Of a stretch of 64,000 bases of DNA, positions 59,375 to 64,000 are shown one piece after another; the first letter of the stretch is position 1; every line of letters begins with the position of its first letter. Position numbers and translations under genes: made by a program. The DNA lies in contig NZ_JACFSZ010000013.1 of NCBI RefSeq assembly GCF_014805525.1, forward strand, positions 53,499 through 117,498, written 5' to 3'. Source of the DNA: Rhabdothermincola sediminis (GTDB taxonomy: Bacteria; Actinomycetota; Acidimicrobiia; Acidimicrobiales; Acidimicrobilacustridaceae). Under the pieces are notes generated by a model. That model worked only from the letters and a program-made list of their open reading frames with translations. It was not told the origin of the DNA and ran no database searches.

Positions 59375-60502
59375 ATGGCAGCCACGGCGGTGCCGCAGAC
59401 CTGGCGCTACCTCGACCTCGGCCGACAGGGCCCGTACGAGAACGCCTCGGTGATGCCGGTGCTCGCCCGCTCCGTGGCCGAGGGCTCGGGCCCGATCGCG
59501 CAGACCAGCGTGTGGGGAAGCACCCATCTCAACGTGGGCTGGTTCGACGACGTGGATGCCACGCTCGATCTCGAGCGCTGCCGCGAGCTCGGCGTGTCGG
59601 TCGTGCGCCGCCAGCTCTACGGCGGCGGCACAGCGTTCTACGACGCGGGATGCGCGGCGATGTGGGGGTTCCTGCTCCCGAAGGACCCGAACGATCGGGC
59701 CGACCTCGACGCGCTGCTGGAGCGCTTCCAACCCGTCCTGCTCGATGCGCTCGAACGCATCGGCCTCGGGGAGGTGGGCTTCGAGGGCTCCAGCGACCTG
59801 CGCTGGCACGGTCGCAAGCTGGGCGCGCTCACCGCCCAGGACGTCATGGTGTGCACGTCGGTGGGCGGGTTCCTGAACCTGGCCAAGCCCGACATCGACC
59901 TGTACCTGCAGGTGGTGCGCATCCCCGACGAGAAGTTCAAGGACAAAGCGGTCAAGGACATGCGCGAGTACGTGTGCACCGCGGAGGAAGTGGCCGGCCA
60001 TCCCGTCACCTACGAGGACTTCCGCGACGCGCTGCTCGGCGCGCTCGCGGATGCCGGCATCCGCCTCGAACCGGGGGGCCTCACCGAAGGCGAGCAGTAC
60101 GGGCTGTCGAAGATCTCCGCCCGGGTGGGCAGCGACGACGCCATCCGCCGGGTGTCCTCGAGCCGGTTCCGGGAGTCCGCTCCCGCGGGGGCGCGGGTGG
60201 GCTTCGGCAACCACAAGGGACGCAAGCTCTGCCGAGCAGGCGTGGCGCTCGACGAGCGGGGTGTCATCGTGGCGGCGATGATGGCTGGCGACATGCACGT
60301 CTCCCCCGGCGACGTGATGGACCGGGTGGCTGCCGCGCTGGTGGGCGCCGAGTCGAACGACACCACCGGGCTGCGGGAACGGATCGCGAGGGTGTTCGAG
60401 TCCGGCGACGTGCACCAGGCCGATGAAGCCATGGGCGTCACCACCGACGACCTGCTGGCCGCGCTGCGCAAGGCGATCGAGGACGCCGAGGCGCCAGGAT
60501 GA
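59375..60502 (+). CDS. Lipoate-protein ligase A-like protein
   Basis: 375 aa, larger than the approximately 330-aa E. coli LplA. The lipoyl-AMP motif VRRQLYGGGTAFYDAG corresponds to RRxSGGG, and the catalytic Lys is in HGRKLGALTAQ, followed by a C-terminal accessory domain. It should attach lipoate or a related acid to a Lys. Odd context: it sits in an acyl-CoA operon under operator site 6, not near lipoate synthase or an E2. It may ligate a different short acid or serve a branched-chain dehydrogenase elsewhere. ATG at 59375; an ATG at 59357 overlaps the operator. Confidence 0.82.
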   Translation: MAATAVPQTWRYLDLGRQGPYENASVMPVLARSVAEGSGPIAQTSVWGSTHLNVGWFDDVDATLDLERCRELGVSVVRRQLYGGGTAFYDAGCAAMWGFLLPKDPNDRADLDALLERFQPVLLDALERIGLGEVGFEGSSDLRWHGRKLGALTAQDVMVCTSVGGFLNLAKPDIDLYLQVVRIPDEKFKDKAVKDMREYVCTAEEVAGHPVTYEDFRDALLGALADAGIRLEPGGLTEGEQYGLSKISARVGSDDAIRRVSSSRFRESAPAGARVGFGNHKGRKLCRAGVALDERGVIVAAMMAGDMHVSPGDVMDRVAAALVGAESNDTTGLRERIARVFESGDVHQADEAMGVTTDDLLAALRKAIEDAEAPG

Positions 60503-61320
60503 ACGTCGGCGGGGCGACGGTGCTGGTGACCGGGGCCTCCTCTGGTATCGGCGCCGCCCTGGCCGTGATGCTCGCCGACCGGGGAGCCACCGTCGGCCTC
60601 GTGGCCAGACGCGAGGACCGGCTCCGAGCGGTGCTGGATCGCTGCCGGCTCTCCTCACCCCGCTCCCAGATGTGGGTGGCCGACCTCGCGGATGTCGAGG
60701 GAGCAGTGGCGGTGCTCGACGAGTCGTGGGAGGCCTTCGACGGCCTCGACGTGCTGGTCAACAACGCCGCCATCCCCAAGCGCCGCGACGTGCGGACACT
60801 CAGCCCCGGGGAGCTCGACGAGGTGATGCGGGTGAACTTCACCACCCCGGCCCGGCTGTCCCTGGCGGTGCTGCCCCGGATGCTCGAGCGCGACCGGGGC
60901 CTGATCGTGAACGTCTCGAGCGCCGGCGGGCGGATCGGCATCCCCCACGAGGCGGCCTACTGCGCGTCGAAGTTCGCTCTGTGCGGGTGGAGCGAGGCGA
61001 TGGCCATGGACCTCGCCGGCACCGGGGTACGGGTGCGGCTCATCATCCCCGGGGCGATCGCCACCGAGATCTGGGAGCGGCCCGACAACGAGCCGTCGTT
61101 CTACCGGGGACCGTTCGAGCCACCGGAGACGGTGGCCGCGGGCATCATCGACGCCTTCGACAGCGACCGCTTCGAGCACTACCTGCCCGGAGACATGAAG
61201 GCCGTGGTGGAGTTCAAGACCACCGACATCGACACCTACCTCACCGGCGCGGCCGCCGTCGCGGCGGCCGAAGCCCGCGCGGCCACCGAAGCCAGCCCCG
61301 GGGGGACGGACCAGCCGTGA
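60499..61320 (+). CDS. SDR-family oxidoreductase
   Basis: 273 aa. TGASSGIGAALAVMLADRG, VARREDRLR (NADP-type Arg), LVNNAAIPKRRDVR, catalytic Tyr-Lys EAAYCASKFALCGW. ATGA overlap with the lplA-like gene and GTGA overlap with the MDR gene show tight coupling. Similar to the SDR at 58498. Confidence 0.88.
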   Translation: MNVGGATVLVTGASSGIGAALAVMLADRGATVGLVARREDRLRAVLDRCRLSSPRSQMWVADLADVEGAVAVLDESWEAFDGLDVLVNNAAIPKRRDVRTLSPGELDEVMRVNFTTPARLSLAVLPRMLERDRGLIVNVSSAGGRIGIPHEAAYCASKFALCGWSEAMAMDLAGTGVRVRLIIPGAIATEIWERPDNEPSFYRGPFEPPETVAAGIIDAFDSDRFEHYLPGDMKAVVEFKTTDIDTYLTGAAAVAAAEARAATEASPGGTDQP

Positions 61321-62546
61321 AGGCACTGGTGTTCATGACCGACCCCGAGCCTGTGCCGCCGCCACCGGCGGGCACCCCCCGGCTGGTGCGACACCTGGCC
61401 ACCACCCCGATGAAGATCGAGGAGGTTCCCGACCCGGTGCTGCTGGCCGACGACTGGCTGGTGCTCCGGACCCGCTTGGCCGGCATCTGCGGGTCGGACA
61501 CCAAACAGGTGCTCATGGACTTCGACGACGCGGGCGACAATCCCATGACCGCATTCATCTCCTTCCCCCAGGTGCTGGGGCACGAGGTGGTGGCCGACGT
61601 GGTGGAGGTCGGCCCCGCGGTGGGCGACGTCGCGGTGGGTCAGCGGGTGGTGCTCAACCCGTGGCTGTCGTGCGCGCCCCGAGGCATCGACCCGCCCTGC
61701 CCCGCGTGCGCAGCCGGCGACTACAGCGCCTGCTGGAGCTTCCTCGACGGTCGTCTGGCGCCGGGTATCCACAGCGGCAACTCCCGGGACGCCACCGGTG
61801 GGTTCGCCGAGTACCTCCCGGCGCACCGGTTGATGGTGGTGCCGGTGCCCGATGGCGTGCCCGACGAGGTGGCCGTGCTGGCCGACCCGTTCTCCGTGTC
61901 GTTGCACGCCATCTGCCGCAACCCTCCACCCGACGGCGGTCGCGCCGTTGTGTACGGCGCGGGTGCGCTGGGCACCACCGCGACCGCCATCCTGCGGGCG
62001 TTGCATCCCACGGTGGAGGTGGCCACCATCGCCCGCTGGCCGGCGCAGGCTGCGCTGGCCGCCCGTCTCGGGGCCACCGTGTTCGACCCCGAGCCTCGCC
62101 ACGAGCTGATCGAGGCGCTCGCCGGGTGGTCGGGGGCGCCGGTCCGGCGCCCCTGGGAGGGCCTGCCGGTGCTGTACCCGGGCCACATCGACTGCGTCTA
62201 CGACACCGTCGGCGCACCCGAGACGGTCGAGGTCGGCATCCGGGTCCTGGCGCACGGGGGCAAGCTGGTGCAGCTGGGCGTGTCGTCGCCGGCTCGCTTC
62301 GAGTGGACCCCGTGGTACTTCAACGAGCTGCAGCTCGTCGGCTCCAACGCCTTCGGCGTGGAGGAGCTCGAGGGCCGCCGCCGGCACGCCATCGCCCACT
62401 ACCTCGACCTGGTCGCAGCCGGCCGCATCGACCTGTCGGGCATGCTGACTCACCGGTTCCGGCTCGACCAGTGGCGCGACGCGTTCCGGACCCTCATCGA
62501 TCAGGGCTCGACCGGGGCCATCAAGGTGGCCTTCGACTTCCGGTGA
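61317..62546 (+). CDS. Zinc-dependent alcohol dehydrogenase (MDR family)
   Basis: 409 aa. Catalytic zinc ligands in GICGSD and LGHEVVAD; the structural zinc lobe has Cys at CAPRGIDPPCPACAAGDYSAC; Rossmann motif VVYGAGALGTTATAIL. The insert before the cofactor domain makes it longer than ordinary MDRs. Coupled to the SDR before it (GTGA) and to the AMP-ligase after it (GTGA), so it likely oxidises the alcohol or aldehyde intermediate of this operon. Confidence 0.88.
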   Translation: MKALVFMTDPEPVPPPPAGTPRLVRHLATTPMKIEEVPDPVLLADDWLVLRTRLAGICGSDTKQVLMDFDDAGDNPMTAFISFPQVLGHEVVADVVEVGPAVGDVAVGQRVVLNPWLSCAPRGIDPPCPACAAGDYSACWSFLDGRLAPGIHSGNSRDATGGFAEYLPAHRLMVVPVPDGVPDEVAVLADPFSVSLHAICRNPPPDGGRAVVYGAGALGTTATAILRALHPTVEVATIARWPAQAALAARLGATVFDPEPRHELIEALAGWSGAPVRRPWEGLPVLYPGHIDCVYDTVGAPETVEVGIRVLAHGGKLVQLGVSSPARFEWTPWYFNELQLVGSNAFGVEELEGRRRHAIAHYLDLVAAGRIDLSGMLTHRFRLDQWRDAFRTLIDQGSTGAIKVAFDFR

Positions 62547-63901
62547 GCGCGCTCCCGGCGAGCCTGCCCACGCTGGAGGAGCTGCTCGGACACTGGCCTC
62601 AGGGCCGCAGCCTCGGCGCCCGGTTGGCCGGCGGGTTGCGGGCCCGGGGGGTCCGACGGGGGGACCGGGTCGCCTGGCAGCTACCCAACGACGATCGGGT
62701 GATCGCGCTCTACCGGGCATGCTGGCGGCTGGGCGCCGTGGCTGTGCCGCTCCATCACCGGGTGGGTCCCGCCGAGCTCGCCGGGGTGCTCGCCGAGGTC
62801 GGGCCGGCGGTGGTGCTCGCCTCGTGGGACGAGCTCGACGCCCTGGCCTCCTCGAGCGAGCCCTACACGGGCCTCGACGCGGACCTCGAGGACGATGCGG
62901 TGGTGCTGTTCACCGCCGGGTCCACTGGCGCACCGAAGGGGGTGCGACACACCCACCGCTCCCTCGCCTACAAGGCCCGATCGATGGTGGAAGTTCACGG
63001 CCTGCGCCCCGAGGACGTGGTGCTGATGCCGGCACCGCTCGCACACATCTCCGGCCTGCTGAACGGTGTGCTGGTGCCGGGGGCGGCGGGCATGGCCAGC
63101 GTGCTGATGCCCCAGTGGTCCCCGCAGGAGGCGCTCGATCTGATCGAGCGGCACCGGGTGTCGTTCATGGTCGGCCCACCCACCTTCTTCGTGGACCTCA
63201 TGGAGTCACCCGCGTTTCGCCCTGCCGCGGTGGCTTCTCTCCGGCTGGTCTCCTCGGGCGGAGCGGGGGTGGCGCCGGCGTTCGTGGACCGGGCGACCGA
63301 GCAGTTGGGCGCCGTGGTGAAACGCTCCTACGGCTCGACCGAAGCACCCACCGTCGCCACCTCGGTAGAGGGGGACGATCCGGCCCTGGTGCGGGTGCAC
63401 GACGGCCATCCCGTGGGTCAGGCGGAGCTGCGCCTCGACGACGGAGGGCAGCTGCTGGTGCGCGGCCCCGAGCTGTTCGCCGGGTACCTGTCGCCGCAGC
63501 AGACCCGAGCGGCCATGGTCGACGGCGGATGGTTCCAGACCGGCGACCTGGCCGTGATCAGCGCCGACGGGTGGCTCACGATCACCGGTCGCCTCAAAGC
63601 GCTGATCATCCGCGGCGGGGAGAACATCTCGATCGCGGAGGTGGAGCGAATCCTCGAGGAGCATCCGGCGGTGAGGCGAGCCGCGGTGCTCGGTGAACCC
63701 GACGAGCGCCTCGGCGAACGGGTCGTCGCCGTGGTGGTGGCACCGGGTGGATTCGACCTCGAGGAGTGCCGCGGCTGGTTCGCACGCCGGGGAGTGGCCC
63801 GGTTCAAGACCCCCGAGCGGGTGGTGGTGGTCGATGAGCTGCCGGTGAGCGCGACCGGCAAGCTCGACCGGGCGGCGCTGCGCAGCTTGCTCAGCGGATG
63901 A
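62543..63901 (+). CDS. AMP-dependent acyl-CoA synthetase-like protein
   Basis: 452 aa, shorter than most (about 510) because the N-terminal part is compact. P-loop LFTAGSTGAPKGVRHTH and C-terminal SATGKLDRAALRSLL with the Lys are intact; FQTGDLAVISADGWLTITGR and RGGENISIAEVERIL are typical. Last gene of the coupled run from 58498. Its stop overlaps by 11 bp a gene on the other strand. Confidence 0.9.
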   Translation: MSALPASLPTLEELLGHWPQGRSLGARLAGGLRARGVRRGDRVAWQLPNDDRVIALYRACWRLGAVAVPLHHRVGPAELAGVLAEVGPAVVLASWDELDALASSSEPYTGLDADLEDDAVVLFTAGSTGAPKGVRHTHRSLAYKARSMVEVHGLRPEDVVLMPAPLAHISGLLNGVLVPGAAGMASVLMPQWSPQEALDLIERHRVSFMVGPPTFFVDLMESPAFRPAAVASLRLVSSGGAGVAPAFVDRATEQLGAVVKRSYGSTEAPTVATSVEGDDPALVRVHDGHPVGQAELRLDDGGQLLVRGPELFAGYLSPQQTRAAMVDGGWFQTGDLAVISADGWLTITGRLKALIIRGGENISIAEVERILEEHPAVRRAAVLGEPDERLGERVVAVVVAPGGFDLEECRGWFARRGVARFKTPERVVVVDELPVSATGKLDRAALRSLLSG

Positions 63902-64000
63902 CGGCCTGCACCTCCACCACCCGCACCGGCACGCTCGACGAACGCTCCAACACCCCCAGATCCCCCGCCTCACCCGTGCTCGCCACCCAACCCACCGCAT
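63891..64000 (-). CDS. C-terminal fragment of an unidentified gene
   Basis: The last 35 codons of a minus-strand gene that enters from the right edge, stop TGA at 63891-63893. The readable text (GWVASTGEAGDLGVLE, VRVVEVQAVIR) looks like normal protein but is too short to assign. Overlaps the ligase stop by 11 bp, convergent. Confidence 0.4.
   Translation of the reverse strand, partial: AVGWVASTGEAGDLGVLERSSSVPVRVVEVQAVIR

Noticed and set aside
60423..61316. Long in-frame extension upstream of the MDR gene
   Set aside because: Out-of-frame reading of the SDR gene; the GTG at 61317 overlapping the SDR stop is the natural start.

Overview
The window is very GC-rich, with short intergenic gaps, GTG starts nearly as common as ATG, frequent ATGA/GTGA stop-start overlaps, and many starts placed 6-8 nt after a TANNNT -10 hexamer (leaderless style). 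Together with polyphosphate glucokinase, a homodimeric AceE, a SUF system with a Rieske ferredoxin and SufU, DUF2510 and DUF2752 proteins and many acyl-CoA enzymes, this points to a high-GC actinobacterium. An Acidimicrobiia-like lineage is my inference and is not proven. I saw no rRNA, tRNA, IS element, CRISPR array or prophage.

Region by region. 1-7.3 kb: the start of RNase HI (partial), AceE, an HhH-GPD protein, an alpha/beta-hydrolase fold protein without a nucleophile, a small protein preceded by what looks like a leader-peptide/hairpin attenuator, a membrane-anchored unknown, an acyl-CoA dehydrogenase and a metallo-beta-lactamase fold hydrolase. 7.4-16 kb: Fe-S cluster assembly in two opposed operons (sufC-sufS-sufU on plus; sufB, a small Cys protein, sufD, Rieske, second sufC and pterin dehydratase on minus) with an Rrf2 regulator and a shared palindrome at three promoters. 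16-23.9 kb: a six-PAS GGDEF-EAL protein, a two-subunit ABC exporter and a DUF2752 protein. 23.9-31.5 kb: glucose/pentose-phosphate enzymes (polyP glucokinase, Pgi, Gnd, aldose epimerase) around the three-gene AmmeMemoRadiSam cluster, whose function is unsettled. 31.5-64 kb: a large acyl-CoA metabolism region (three further acyl-CoA dehydrogenase domains, thiolases, a DUF35 partner, SDRs, an MDR, acyl-CoA ligases, hydrolases, a dehydratase, a lipoate-ligase-like protein), interrupted by a sugar kinase, an FtsK-like pseudo-ATPase, a decayed DUF3427 fragment and a second PAS-GGDEF-EAL protein.

Two unlabelled regulatory systems are visible. A 16-bp palindrome, CTGAC-N6-GTCAG, occurs six times, each next to acyl-CoA genes, and defines a likely regulon whose repressor is outside the window. 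A second 16-bp palindrome with core CTATC-N3-RTAG sits on the promoters of sufC/rrf2, sufD and sufB and is a good candidate for the Rrf2 operator. The most unusual single locus is at 4.63-4.84 kb: a 14-codon ORF with a ribosome-binding site complementary to nearly the whole 16S 3' tail, an inverted repeat that could hide that site, and a perfect 12-bp hairpin before the next gene.
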